From positions 1 through 64,000 of the forward strand of contig JALFRA010000035.1 of assembly GCA_022785125.1 (NCBI GenBank): a DNA stretch of 64,000 bases, written 5' to 3'. Within the stretch, counting starts at the first letter, position 1, and each line of letters starts with the position of its first letter. Below are positions 1 to 8,418 of this stretch, in pieces. Both the position numbers and the translations under genes were made by a program. This stretch comes from Clostridiales bacterium (GTDB lineage Bacteria > Bacillota > Clostridia > Oscillospirales > Oscillospiraceae). The notes beneath the pieces are model-generated. The model made no database searches. It saw only the letters and a program-made list of their open reading frames with translations, and was not told the DNA's origin.

Positions 1-61
1 GTACAACGTAATCTGGGTGTGTTGACGCCATTGGAAAAGCATAAGTTGTGCCTCGCCGCAT

Positions 62-93
62 AAAAAGTGGCCAGCAGAAATGAACTGCTGGCC
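62..93 (-). terminator. Rho-independent terminator of the sigma/anti-sigma operon
   Basis: A 9-bp perfect stem (arms 69-77 and 85-93, GGCCAGCAG / CTGCTGGCC) is followed on the minus strand by a short U-rich run (A-tract 62-66 on the plus strand). It lies about 75 bases past the stop of the anti-sigma-like gene. Bases 1-61 and 94-168 hold nothing else I can support. Confidence 0.7.
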
Positions 94-168
94 GGGGAAT
101 TTTTATACTTTTTCACTGTCCTCTTGACGGGTAGCGGTTCATTGCGCAGCCTGCGTTTTTTCTTGCGG

Positions 169-1338
169 TCAGTTCAAATCTTCCGGCGTATGGTGGCCTG
201 GGGCATCGTTGAAGAGACGATAATAGGGGATCTCGTCTTGGTAGGCCGGGTCCACGGCGGGAACGTAGGCCACTCCTACGCCCATAAAGGAGCCGGGATC
301 CGCTCCGCCGTGCATCCAGTCGGCAATGACCTCATCCCAGAAGTCCTGGGTAAAGAGGATACGGTACACGGGCTGGATATAGGGGTAGGCGGAAAAGTCG
401 TATTCAATGGTGACCTGTAGGATCTCCGCCTGGTCGGGGTAGGCGGTATAGTGGCTGCTCCAGTAGTCCCCGGAGCGGAAGCTGGCCAAAGCGTCCGACT
501 CCGAGCGGAGAGGGTAGGTACCCTTGACCAACGGATAGGTGTTTTGGCTGACTATGCCCTCCTGGGTGGAAAAACGGCGGAAGGTGTAGTTGTAGAGCTG
601 CTCGCTCAGGGGTTGGGTGGGATCATCCACGAAAAAGGTCTGAAGGGAAGAATATAGCTCCCCGGCAAAGGTATAGCTCTCCAGCTGTTCCTGGGCCAGT
701 GTGGCGCGGGACACAGCGGTCAGCTTGTGGGTCAGGCGGGCTTCGAACTCCTCCTGCCGGGCGGGATCAAACAGAATGGTCTGTGTCCCCAGACCGTCCA
801 GCCGGATCTGGGAGCCGTCGGCGCACAGGGCCGTCAGAGTGGGCGGACGGGGGATGTGATAGTACTCAAGTGGGTCCCACTGATAGTCGGTGATGGTCAG
901 TCCATACTCCAGAGCCAGGGCGTCGGCCAGGGTGCGCTGAAGGGTATCATCTGTCAGAGTTGGCTCCTCGTAGACTTTCAGCTCGGTCAGCTCGTCCAGC
1001 CGCCCGGCGGTGGGATTCTTGACCATGAGCTGGCTGGGGTCGGTGACGATGGAAAAACTCTCGTCCCACATCTGGGGGGCGGTAGGGGTGGGTGTGACCA
1101 CCGGCTCCGGGGTGCGGGCCACGCCGGGACCGTCGGGGTCCATTTCGGTCCGGCCGGACAGCCATACGCCCCCGGTGACTGCTACAGCCAGAGCCGCCGC
1201 CGTGGCGGCGATGGCCATAGGCTTACGGGAGGGCCGCTTTTGTCCCTGAGCCTGCTTCATGGCGGCCAGGGTGCGCTCCCGCCAGGCGGGGGAGGGGGTC
1301 GCGCCGCCCAGAGTGCTGCGGTAATCCTTGTCGTTCAT
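169..1338 (-). CDS. Membrane-anchored anti-sigma-factor-like protein
   Basis: A 389-residue protein with a cytosolic N-terminus, a basic stretch (KRPSRKP), one membrane span at about residues 43-62 and a long Pro/Thr-rich linker leading to an extracellular domain of about 290 residues. I do not recognise the outer domain. The start is set at 1338, not the in-frame ATG at 1344, because GGAGG lies 7 bases before 1338 and only 1 base before 1344. It overlaps the stop of the upstream ECF sigma gene by 4 bases (ATGA), so the two are translationally coupled. The topology and coupling to a sigma factor suggest that it sequesters that sigma at the membrane and senses an envelope signal. That role is inferred from context and not from a recognised anti-sigma motif. 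Confidence 0.75.
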   Translation of the reverse strand: MNDKDYRSTLGGATPSPAWRERTLAAMKQAQGQKRPSRKPMAIAATAAALAVAVTGGVWLSGRTEMDPDGPGVARTPEPVVTPTPTAPQMWDESFSIVTDPSQLMVKNPTAGRLDELTELKVYEEPTLTDDTLQRTLADALALEYGLTITDYQWDPLEYYHIPRPPTLTALCADGSQIRLDGLGTQTILFDPARQEEFEARLTHKLTAVSRATLAQEQLESYTFAGELYSSLQTFFVDDPTQPLSEQLYNYTFRRFSTQEGIVSQNTYPLVKGTYPLRSESDALASFRSGDYWSSHYTAYPDQAEILQVTIEYDFSAYPYIQPVYRILFTQDFWDEVIADWMHGGADPGSFMGVGVAYVPAVDPAYQDEIPYYRLFNDAPGHHTPEDLN

Positions 1339-1820
1339 GCCCATTCCTCCTTCAGCGCGTCTTTCAGCTTGGCTCTGGCCCGGCTCAGCCGGGAGAGCAC
1401 CGTGTTCCGGGGACAGCCCAGCAGATGGGCGATCTCGGCGGCGGTATAGCCCTCGATGTAGTGGAGGTATACCGGCCAGCGGTATTTGGGAGGCAGGGCG
1501 GCCACCGCCTCCCAGGTGCCGCCTGGCTCCGGCGGCGGGGCGGCCTGACGGGCCTCCTCCAGAGGAACGGTGCGCCTGTGCCAGGGGGAGCGCCCCCAGC
1601 TTTTGCAGCGGTTGGCGGTGGCCCGTATGAGCCAGGCCTTCAGGTGGGTCTCGTCGGCAAAGCGGGGATCACTCTGGATGAGGCTCACAAAGACCTCCTG
1701 GGCCACGTCCTCCCCGTCGGCCACACTGCCGGTGCCCTGGATGGCCATGCGGTAGACCAGCGGACCGTAGCGGTCCAGGATCTCCTCACAGAAGAGGGGA
1801 TTGCCATTGAGGGTGGGCAT
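1335..1820 (-). CDS. ECF-type RNA polymerase sigma factor
   Basis: 161 residues, typical for a minimal ECF sigma factor carrying regions 2 and 4 only. Region 2 includes the GEDVAQEVFVSLI segment (about residues 36-50). Region 4 has a helix-turn-helix at the C-terminus (YTAAEIAHLLGCPRNTVLSRLSRAR, about residues 122-147), with the usual linker between them. The start at 1820 is preceded by GAAGGGAG with an 8-base spacer, so an upstream in-frame extension to 1907 is rejected. It is co-transcribed with the membrane protein that follows, as is usual for sigma/anti-sigma pairs. The regulon is unknown and no clear autoregulatory promoter was found. Confidence 0.88.
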   Translation of the reverse strand: MPTLNGNPLFCEEILDRYGPLVYRMAIQGTGSVADGEDVAQEVFVSLIQSDPRFADETHLKAWLIRATANRCKSWGRSPWHRRTVPLEEARQAAPPPEPGGTWEAVAALPPKYRWPVYLHYIEGYTAAEIAHLLGCPRNTVLSRLSRARAKLKDALKEEWA

Positions 1821-1888
1821 TGCGTTCACTCCCTTCTTGTCCTTCTGCTCAGAAAGCGCGGCGGCGGGCCAAATGATTGCATCCGGGT

Positions 1889-1919
1889 AAAAAAAGCGGG
1901 CGGCCAAAAGGCCGCCCGC
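1889..1919 (-). terminator. Terminator of the glycogen operon
   Basis: A 10-bp perfect GC-rich stem (arms 1896-1905 and 1910-1919) with a 4-base loop, followed on the minus strand by seven Us (A-run 1889-1895). It starts about 15 bases after the glgP stop and ends the operon. Confidence 0.9.
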
Positions 1920-1934
1920 GGAATCGCAGGTATT

Positions 1935-4382
1935 TTACTTGATTTCCCGGACGGGGACGTTCCAGATATCCTTGGCGTAGTCCCGGATGGAGCGATCGGC
2001 GGCAAAGATGCCGGAGCGGGCGATGTTCATCAGAGACATCTGGTTCCAGCGCTTGGAGTCCTGATAGGCCAGGCCAGCCTGGACGTGAGCGTCCCGGTAG
2101 CTCTCAAAATCGGCCAGCAGCAGGTACTCATCGGCGGGGCTGCCGTCGCCGAAGAGCAGCCGGCGGGCGATGTCATCATAGCTGATGCCGTCGCCAAAGC
2201 CCAGATTGAGCTGCTCGATCACAGAGCGCAGATCGGGGTTGTGGATATAGTACTCATAGGACTTGTAGCCCTTGTGCTTCAGTTCGGCCACCTCGTTGGC
2301 CTTCAGACCGAAGAGGAAGATGTTTTCGTCGCCCAGCACCTGGTGCATCTCCACATTGGCGCCGTCCAGGGTGCCGATGGTAACGGCGCCGTTCATCATG
2401 AACTTCATGTTGCCGGTACCGCTGGCCTCCTTGCCGGCGGTGGAGATCTGCTCGGAGAGCTCGGAGGCGGGCATCAGTTTCTCGGCCAGGCTCACCCGGT
2501 AGTTCTCCAGGAAAACCACCTGGAGCCGGTCCTTGCAGATGGGGTCCTTTTCAATCATCTGGGCCACGGAGTTGATCAGGCGGATGATCCGCTTGGCCAC
2601 GGCGTAGCCGGGGGCCGCCTTGGCGCCGAACAGGTAGGTGCGGGGGGTGAAGTCGAAGTGGGAGTCGTTCTTCATCCGCTGGTACAGATAGATGATGTGC
2701 AGCACGTTGAGCAGCTGGCGCTTGTACTCGTGGAGACGCTTCACCTGTACGTCGAACATGGCGTCGGTGTTGAGGAAGATGCCGTGCTCCCGGGCCACCC
2801 AGGTGGCGAAGGCCTTCTTGTTGGCGGTCTTGATCTCGCCCAGGTGGGTCAGCACGCCGGCGTCGTCCTTAAACTTCTCCAGCTCCTTCAGAGCGTCGGG
2901 CTGGAGCAGGTACTTGTCGCTGCCGCAGCAGTCCCGGATCAGCTCATCCAGGCGGGGATTGCACTCGCTCAGCCAGCGGCGGTGATCGATGCCGTTGGTC
3001 ACGTTGGTGAACTTATCGGGGGTACGCTGATAGGCGTCGTGGAAGACATCCCTTTTCAGGATGTCGGAGTGGAGGGCGGACACGCCGTTGATCTTGAAGC
3101 AGGCGCACACGCACAGGTTGGCCATGCGGACCTCGCCGCCCCAGATGATGGCCATGGGAGCCACCTTGGACAGGTCGCCGTGGAAATAATCGGTGAGCGC
3201 CTTCTGATACCGGTTGGAGATCTCGATGAGGATCTGCCAGATCCGGGGCAGCCAGCGCTCAATAAGCTGCTGGGGCCAGCGCTCCAGAGCCTCGGCCAGC
3301 ACGGTGTGGTTGGTGTAGGCGACGGTGTGGGTGACGATATACCAGGCCTCATCCCAGCCGTAGCCCTCCTCGTCCAGCAGAATGCGCATCAGCTCGGGAA
3401 TGGCCAGGGTGGGGTGGGTGTCGTTGATCTGGATGACGTGCTTCTGATGGAAGTTGCGCAGGGTGCCGTACTCCGCCCGGTGCTTGCGCACGATGGACTG
3501 GATGGTGGCGGACACGAAGAAATACTGCTGCTTCAGGCGCAGGGACTTGCCCTCGTAGTGATTGTCCTCGGGGTAAAGGACCTTGGAGATGGACTCCGCC
3601 ATGGCCCGCTGCTCCACCGCCTTCAGGTACTGACCGGAGGAGAACAGGTTCATATCCACCGGCGTGGGGCTCTTGGCGTCCCACAGACGGAGCAGGTTGG
3701 CGTGTTTGGTGCCGTAGCCGGCGATTTCCATATCCTTGGGCACAGCCAGGACCACATCATAGCCGGTGTGCTGGACACGGTGGTGGCCCAGCTCGTCCCA
3801 AACGTCCTCCACCTTGCCGCCGAAGCGGACCTCTTCAGTCTCGTCCATCTTGGGAATGAGCCAGGCGTCGCCCAGGCCCAGCCAGTTGTCGGGCAGCTCC
3901 ACCTGCTGGCCGTCCACGATCTTCTGCTTGAAGATACCCAGCTCATAGCAGATGGAATAACCGGTGGCGGGGATGTCCAGGGTGGTCATGGAGTCCAGAT
4001 AGCAGGCAGCCAGACGGCCCAGGCCGCCGTTGCCCAGACCGGCGTCGGGCTCAGCCTCAAACAGATCAGGGGCGGAGAAGCCCAGCCCCTCAATGGCCTC
4101 CTTCAGAGGCTCCAGCACGCCCAGGTTGTAGGCGTTCTTCATCAGGGAGCGGCCCATGAGGAACTCCAGGGACAGATAGTGGACCTGGCGCTTGTGCTCC
4201 TCGATCACCTTGTCCTCAGACTTCATCTGCCGCTCGGAGATGATATCCCGCAGCACCATGGCGCAGGCCTTAAACATATGAAGGCTGGTGGCCTCCTCCA
4301 CGTCACGGCCGAAATTGCGGCGCAATTTGCCGGTAATGAGGGTCATCAGCTCTTTTTTCGTGTATTTATGCAATGCAGACAT
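1935..4382 (-). CDS. glgP: Glycogen (alpha-1,4-glucan) phosphorylase
   Basis: 815 residues, the usual size for family GT35. It releases glucose-1-phosphate from glycogen using pyridoxal phosphate. Visible marks are the glucan/phosphate region VHYLSLEFLMGRSL near the N-terminus, NDTHPTLAIPELMRILLDEEG mid-protein, and the PLP lysine motif EASGTGNMKFMMNGA near residue 659. It is the last gene of the glg operon, so synthesis and breakdown enzymes are co-transcribed. The ATG at 4382 touches GGAG with no spacer. The TTG at codon 4 (4373) has TAGGAG nine bases upstream and may be the true start. An in-frame stop lies just upstream, so no longer start is possible. Confidence 0.97.
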   Translation of the reverse strand: MSALHKYTKKELMTLITGKLRRNFGRDVEEATSLHMFKACAMVLRDIISERQMKSEDKVIEEHKRQVHYLSLEFLMGRSLMKNAYNLGVLEPLKEAIEGLGFSAPDLFEAEPDAGLGNGGLGRLAACYLDSMTTLDIPATGYSICYELGIFKQKIVDGQQVELPDNWLGLGDAWLIPKMDETEEVRFGGKVEDVWDELGHHRVQHTGYDVVLAVPKDMEIAGYGTKHANLLRLWDAKSPTPVDMNLFSSGQYLKAVEQRAMAESISKVLYPEDNHYEGKSLRLKQQYFFVSATIQSIVRKHRAEYGTLRNFHQKHVIQINDTHPTLAIPELMRILLDEEGYGWDEAWYIVTHTVAYTNHTVLAEALERWPQQLIERWLPRIWQILIEISNRYQKALTDYFHGDLSKVAPMAIIWGGEVRMANLCVCACFKINGVSALHSDILKRDVFHDAYQRTPDKFTNVTNGIDHRRWLSECNPRLDELIRDCCGSDKYLLQPDALKELEKFKDDAGVLTHLGEIKTANKKAFATWVAREHGIFLNTDAMFDVQVKRLHEYKRQLLNVLHIIYLYQRMKNDSHFDFTPRTYLFGAKAAPGYAVAKRIIRLINSVAQMIEKDPICKDRLQVVFLENYRVSLAEKLMPASELSEQISTAGKEASGTGNMKFMMNGAVTIGTLDGANVEMHQVLGDENIFLFGLKANEVAELKHKGYKSYEYYIHNPDLRSVIEQLNLGFGDGISYDDIARRLLFGDGSPADEYLLLADFESYRDAHVQAGLAYQDSKRWNQMSLMNIARSGIFAADRSIRDYAKDIWNVPVREIK

Positions 4383-4416
4383 CTCCTATACAGTTAGGAT
4401 GGCAACAAAATAAGCA

Positions 4417-4443
4417 CTCCGCAGGGAAAATCCCCCTGCGGAG
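4417..4443 (-). other. Intercistronic hairpin between glgA and glgP
   Basis: A 10-bp perfect stem (4417-4426 with 4434-4443, CTCCGCAGGG/CCCTGCGGAG) with a 7-base loop. On the minus strand it is followed by TGCTTATTTTG, a poor U-tract. It may partly terminate transcription or set mRNA ends so that glgP is expressed differently from glgA. Confidence 0.6.
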
Positions 4444-4496
4444 CGGAATTTTATCACAACTTTATTCCAGTTGTCAAGAGAAGGAAAACCTTCCCG

Positions 4497-5933
4497 TTAC
4501 TTCCCGGTGACCCAGCCATAGATCTCCCGGTAGGCGGCGGCGGAACGCTTCCAGGAGAAGTCGGCGGACATGGCGTTCTTCTGGAGGCCCTTCCAGGCCT
4601 TCGGATCGTTGTGATAGAGGTTTACCGCATCGGCAAGTACGCCGGTCATCTCGTGGGCGTTGATATTGGCAAAGGAGAAGCCGGTGCCCTCGCCAGTGAA
4701 CTTGTTATAGGGAATGACGGAGTCCCGCAGACCGCCGGTCTCACGGACCACAGGGACGGTGCCGTAGCGCATGGCGATCATCTGGCTCAGGCCGCAGGGC
4801 TCCGAGATGGAGGGCATGAGGAAGATATCGGCGCCGCCGTAGATGGCGGTGGACAGGTTGGGGGAGTACATCATGTGGGCGGCAAAGCGGCCGGGATACT
4901 GATTCTGGGCCTGGCGGAAGGCCTCCTCAAAGTTCCAGTCGCCGGTGCCCAGCACGATCATCTGCACATCCATGCCCATGATGTCGTGGATGGCGGCGGT
5001 GACCAGGTCGAAGCCCTTGTGCTTCACCAGACGGGAGACACAGGCAATGATGGGGGTGTCGGGATTTTCCCGCAGGCCGGACATCTGCTGCAGGGCGGCC
5101 TTACAGTTTTTCTTGCCCGCCATCTGCTTGACGGAGAAGAACTTGGTCAGCCCCTTGTCCCGCCAGGGATCATACACCTCGGTGTCGATGCCGTTGAGGA
5201 TGCCCCGCAGCTTGTGGCGGTTGTCGGCGATGACACCCTCCAGCCCGTGGGCGTAGAAGCTGTACTGCAGCTCATCGGCATAGGAGGGAGACACGGTAGT
5301 CACATAATCAGAGGCGTAGATAGCGCCCTTCATCAGGTTGACGTCACCGTGATAGGCCAGCATATGCTCGTTGAAGTAGCCGTCGTTCAGACCGAACAGG
5401 TCCTTCAGAGTCTGGCTGCCGTAGCGGCCCTGATACTCGATGTTGTGGATGGTGAACACGCTCTTCGTGTCATACAGCTGAGGAATGCGATGACGCTCCT
5501 CCAGCAGATAGATGGGCACCAGGGCAGTCTGCCAGTCGTTGCAGTGGAGCACATCGGGGTGCCAGTTGAGCCAGCCCATGGACTCCACAACGGCACGGGA
5601 GAAGTAGGCGAAGCGCTCGCCGTCATCGTAGTGGCCATAGATAGAGGAGCGCTTGAAGTAATATTCGTTGTCCACAAACCAGTAGGTAACGCCGTCCCGC
5701 TTCAGCTCAAAGATGCCGCAGTAGGGGGTGCGCCAGGCCACGGTGACGTGGAAGCACTGCAAAAAGGTCATCTGGCTGCGCCATTCCTCGCCGATCCCCT
5801 CATACAGAGGCAGGATCACCCGCACGTCGTGGCCGTCCTTGGCCAGAGCCTTGGGGAGAGCGCCGGCCACGTCGGCCAGTCCGCCCGTTTTGATAAAAGG
5901 AGCGCACTCAGAAGTGGCAAACAGAATATTCAT
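4497..5933 (-). CDS. glgA: Glycogen synthase (ADP-glucose type, GT5)
   Basis: 478 residues, the normal length of bacterial GlgA. It transfers glucose from ADP-glucose to the growing alpha-1,4-glucan. The N-terminal ADP-glucose motif KTGGLADV is at residues 15-22. The C-terminal Rossmann lobe has the GT-B signature region IFLMPSISEPCGLSQMIAMRYGTVPVVRETGGLRDSV (nucleotide-binding EPCGL and GGL). The start at 5933 has GGAGG with a proper spacer. It is the fourth gene of the operon, after glgD and separated from it by about 100 bases containing a strong hairpin. Identification is secure. Confidence 0.97.
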   Translation of the reverse strand: MNILFATSECAPFIKTGGLADVAGALPKALAKDGHDVRVILPLYEGIGEEWRSQMTFLQCFHVTVAWRTPYCGIFELKRDGVTYWFVDNEYYFKRSSIYGHYDDGERFAYFSRAVVESMGWLNWHPDVLHCNDWQTALVPIYLLEERHRIPQLYDTKSVFTIHNIEYQGRYGSQTLKDLFGLNDGYFNEHMLAYHGDVNLMKGAIYASDYVTTVSPSYADELQYSFYAHGLEGVIADNRHKLRGILNGIDTEVYDPWRDKGLTKFFSVKQMAGKKNCKAALQQMSGLRENPDTPIIACVSRLVKHKGFDLVTAAIHDIMGMDVQMIVLGTGDWNFEEAFRQAQNQYPGRFAAHMMYSPNLSTAIYGGADIFLMPSISEPCGLSQMIAMRYGTVPVVRETGGLRDSVIPYNKFTGEGTGFSFANINAHEMTGVLADAVNLYHNDPKAWKGLQKNAMSADFSWKRSAAAYREIYGWVTGK

Positions 5934-5995
5934 ACATTACCTCCAACCATAAATTTACTTGGATGCTAGACGCCTCCGGGGAGACGCCGCAGGAA

Positions 5996-6028
5996 GGGGA
6001 GGCGGCGGCGTTTTGCCGCCGCCTCCCC
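5996..6028 (-). other. Strong intercistronic hairpin between glgD and glgA
   Basis: A 14-bp perfect stem (5996-6009 with 6015-6028) around a 5-base loop, all G and C apart from one A-T pair. There is no U-run on either side, so it is more likely an mRNA processing or stability element, or a weak pause, than a classical terminator. Confidence 0.6.
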
Positions 6029-6037
6029 GTGCGCAGG

Positions 6038-7153
6038 TCAGACGATCTCGTTTTTGGCGATGGCCAGGGGATAGGTGCTGTGGCCCATCAGCATCCGGCC
6101 CGGATTGACCCGGACGTTCTTGTCGGTGATGGCATATTTCAACACGGCGCCGGCTTGGATGGTGGTGCCCTGCATCAGTACGCAGCCGGAGACCTTGGCG
6201 CCCTTCTCCACCCGGACGCCACGGAAGAGGATAGAGTTTTCCACCTCGCCCTCAATGATGCAGCCGTCAGCCACCAGAGAGTTGAAGGAGCGGGAGTCGG
6301 GGCCGTAATAGGTGGAGGGGTCGGAGCGGTCCTTGGTACGGACAGGACGGTCGGGGGCAAAGAGCTGCTCCCGGACGGCGGGGTCCAACAGCTCCATGCT
6401 GCGGGCAAAGTAGCCCGCCACAGACTGCAGCCGGGCGGCATAGCCGTCAAACACATAGGGGACAATCTTCAGCTGGCCCACCATGGCCTGGAGCACGCCG
6501 ATGCTGAAGGAGTGAATGTTGTGGGCGGCACAGTGATCCACCAGGGAGAGCAGCAGCTCCTTGGAGAGGATGTACACTTCCAGAGATTCGCAGCCCTGGG
6601 CAATGGGGGGATGGACCGACACGTCGGTGATCCGTCCGCCGGCGCCGATGGTGAAGTAGTCGCAGCCCTTGGGATCGCCCTTGGGATGGCCGGTACACAC
6701 GGCGGTAATGTCGGCGTCGTTGCGGATATGGGCCTCAAAGATGTCCCGCAGGGGGAGATTCACCGCCAGGTCTCCGCCAGCCAGCACCACATGGTCCTGC
6801 CGGATGTTCTGCAGGTAGGAACGGATCCCCGCCAGGGCGTCCATACGGCCCTTGTACAGACCCTCCCGTCTGCCGGAGTAGCTGAAGGGAGGCAGAATGC
6901 GCAGGCCGCCGTGCTTGCGGGACAGGTCCCAATCCTTGCCGGAGCCCACATGGTCCAGCAGGGACTGATAGTTGGCGTGGACGATCATGCCCACGTCGGA
7001 GATACCCGCGTTGACCATGTTGGAGAGCATGAAGTCAATGACCCGGTACCGGCCGCCGTAGGGGATGGAGCAGGTGTTGCGGTTCTGGGTCAGCTCCCGC
7101 AGGTCGGGGTTGGAAAGGTAGGAGAAGATGATGCCGTGCAGTTTGTTCATCAT
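6038..7153 (-). CDS. glgD: GlgD subunit of ADP-glucose pyrophosphorylase
   Basis: 371 residues, related to the neighbouring GlgC but shorter. It has a nucleotidyltransferase-like N-terminal lobe ([20 protein letters not shown]) and a left-handed beta-helix C-terminus with hexapeptide-like repeats ([35 protein letters not shown]). The LxGGxGxRL loop of catalytic subunits is missing: the N-terminus reads [16 protein letters not shown]. In Firmicutes such GlgD proteins are regulatory partners that raise GlgC activity. ATG at 7153 overlaps the glgC stop by 4 bases, and AAAGGAGG sits upstream inside the end of glgC. Confidence 0.95.
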   Translation of the reverse strand: MMNKLHGIIFSYLSNPDLRELTQNRNTCSIPYGGRYRVIDFMLSNMVNAGISDVGMIVHANYQSLLDHVGSGKDWDLSRKHGGLRILPPFSYSGRREGLYKGRMDALAGIRSYLQNIRQDHVVLAGGDLAVNLPLRDIFEAHIRNDADITAVCTGHPKGDPKGCDYFTIGAGGRITDVSVHPPIAQGCESLEVYILSKELLLSLVDHCAAHNIHSFSIGVLQAMVGQLKIVPYVFDGYAARLQSVAGYFARSMELLDPAVREQLFAPDRPVRTKDRSDPSTYYGPDSRSFNSLVADGCIIEGEVENSILFRGVRVEKGAKVSGCVLMQGTTIQAGAVLKYAITDKNVRVNPGRMLMGHSTYPLAIAKNEIV

Positions 7154-8358
7154 TTCACCCCACCTCCTTTCACGTTACGAGTAATCATGGCCTTGGGAGA
7201 GACCACGGCGTCGGGGCCCACGGTCAGGTTCTGAGCCACCACGGCCACGCCCCAGTCCTCAGTGCCGTCGGGGGAGGTGCCCACCCGGGCCCGCTCGCCG
7301 ATGACGCTGTTTTCCGCGATGATGGAATACTCCACCACGGCGCCCGCCTTGACCACGGTGCCAGGCATCAGGATGGAGTAGCGCACCACGGCGCCCTCCT
7401 CTACGATGACGGAGTGGAACAGGACGGAGTTCTCCACAGTGCCGTATACCTCGCAGCCGCCAGTGACCATGGAATGGTCCACCTTGGCGTTCTTGCCCAT
7501 AAAGTGAGGAGGCTTGGTGGGGGTGCGGGCGAAGATGGGCCACTCAGAATCATACAGGTCGATACCGTTGTCGGGAGAGAGCATATCCATGTTGGCGTCC
7601 CACAGGGAGTCGATGGTGCCCACGTCCTTCCAGTAGCCCTTGAAGCGGTAGGCGGTCATCTTCTCGCCGGCGTTCAGCATGGCGGGAATGATGTTTTTGC
7701 CGAAGTCGTTGGCGCTCTTCTCGTCCTCCTCGTCGGCGATGAGGTACTCCCGCAGCTTCTTCCAGGTGAAGATATAGATACCCATGGAGGCCAGATTGCT
7801 CTTGGGCTTTTTGGGCTTTTCCTCAAACTCGTAGATGTCGTCGTTCTCGTTGACGTTCATGATGCCAAAGCGAGGGGCTTCCGCCATGGGAACCTCCAGC
7901 ACGGAGATGGTACAGGCGGCCTTGGAATCCTTGTGGCGGCGGAGCATATCGGCATAATCCATCTTATAAACGTGGTCGCCCGACAAGATGAGCACGTAGT
8001 CAGGATCATAGGTATCCAGGAAGTTGATATTCTGATAGATGGCGTTGGCGGTACCCTTGTACCAGGTGCCCTTCTCACCCTCCCGCATATAAGGGGGGAG
8101 GATATGGACGCCGCCGTAGGAGCGGTCCAGATCCCAGGGCTCGCCATTGCCGATGTAGGCGTTGAGCTCCATGGGGCGGTACTGGGTCAGCACACCCACG
8201 GTATCAATGCCGGAGTTGATGCAGTTGGACAGGGGAAAGTCGATGATGCGGTACTTACCACCGAAGGGGACTGCGGGCTTGGCCACGTGGCTGGTGAGGG
8301 CGTGAAGGCGACTGCCTTGGCCGCCGGCCAGCAGCATGGCGACACATTCCTTTTTCAT
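7150..8358 (-). CDS. glgC: Glucose-1-phosphate adenylyltransferase, catalytic subunit
   Basis: 402 residues. It makes ADP-glucose from glucose-1-phosphate and ATP, the committed step of bacterial glycogen synthesis. The nucleotide-binding motif [14 protein letters not shown] is at residues 9-22. [20 protein letters not shown], the catalytic-aspartate region ([13 protein letters not shown]) and EEKPKKPKS follow in family order. A C-terminal beta-helix ([29 protein letters not shown]) closes the protein. The start at 8358 has GAGGTGATAGA upstream. It is the second gene of the operon and its stop overlaps the glgD start. Confidence 0.97.
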   Translation of the reverse strand: MKKECVAMLLAGGQGSRLHALTSHVAKPAVPFGGKYRIIDFPLSNCINSGIDTVGVLTQYRPMELNAYIGNGEPWDLDRSYGGVHILPPYMREGEKGTWYKGTANAIYQNINFLDTYDPDYVLILSGDHVYKMDYADMLRRHKDSKAACTISVLEVPMAEAPRFGIMNVNENDDIYEFEEKPKKPKSNLASMGIYIFTWKKLREYLIADEEDEKSANDFGKNIIPAMLNAGEKMTAYRFKGYWKDVGTIDSLWDANMDMLSPDNGIDLYDSEWPIFARTPTKPPHFMGKNAKVDHSMVTGGCEVYGTVENSVLFHSVIVEEGAVVRYSILMPGTVVKAGAVVEYSIIAENSVIGERARVGTSPDGTEDWGVAVVAQNLTVGPDAVVSPKAMITRNVKGGGVK

Positions 8359-8418
8359 TCTATCACCTCAGAGTTTGAACTGGAACAAACTGATAAACTC
8401 CGGCTGCCCGGAGAGGGG

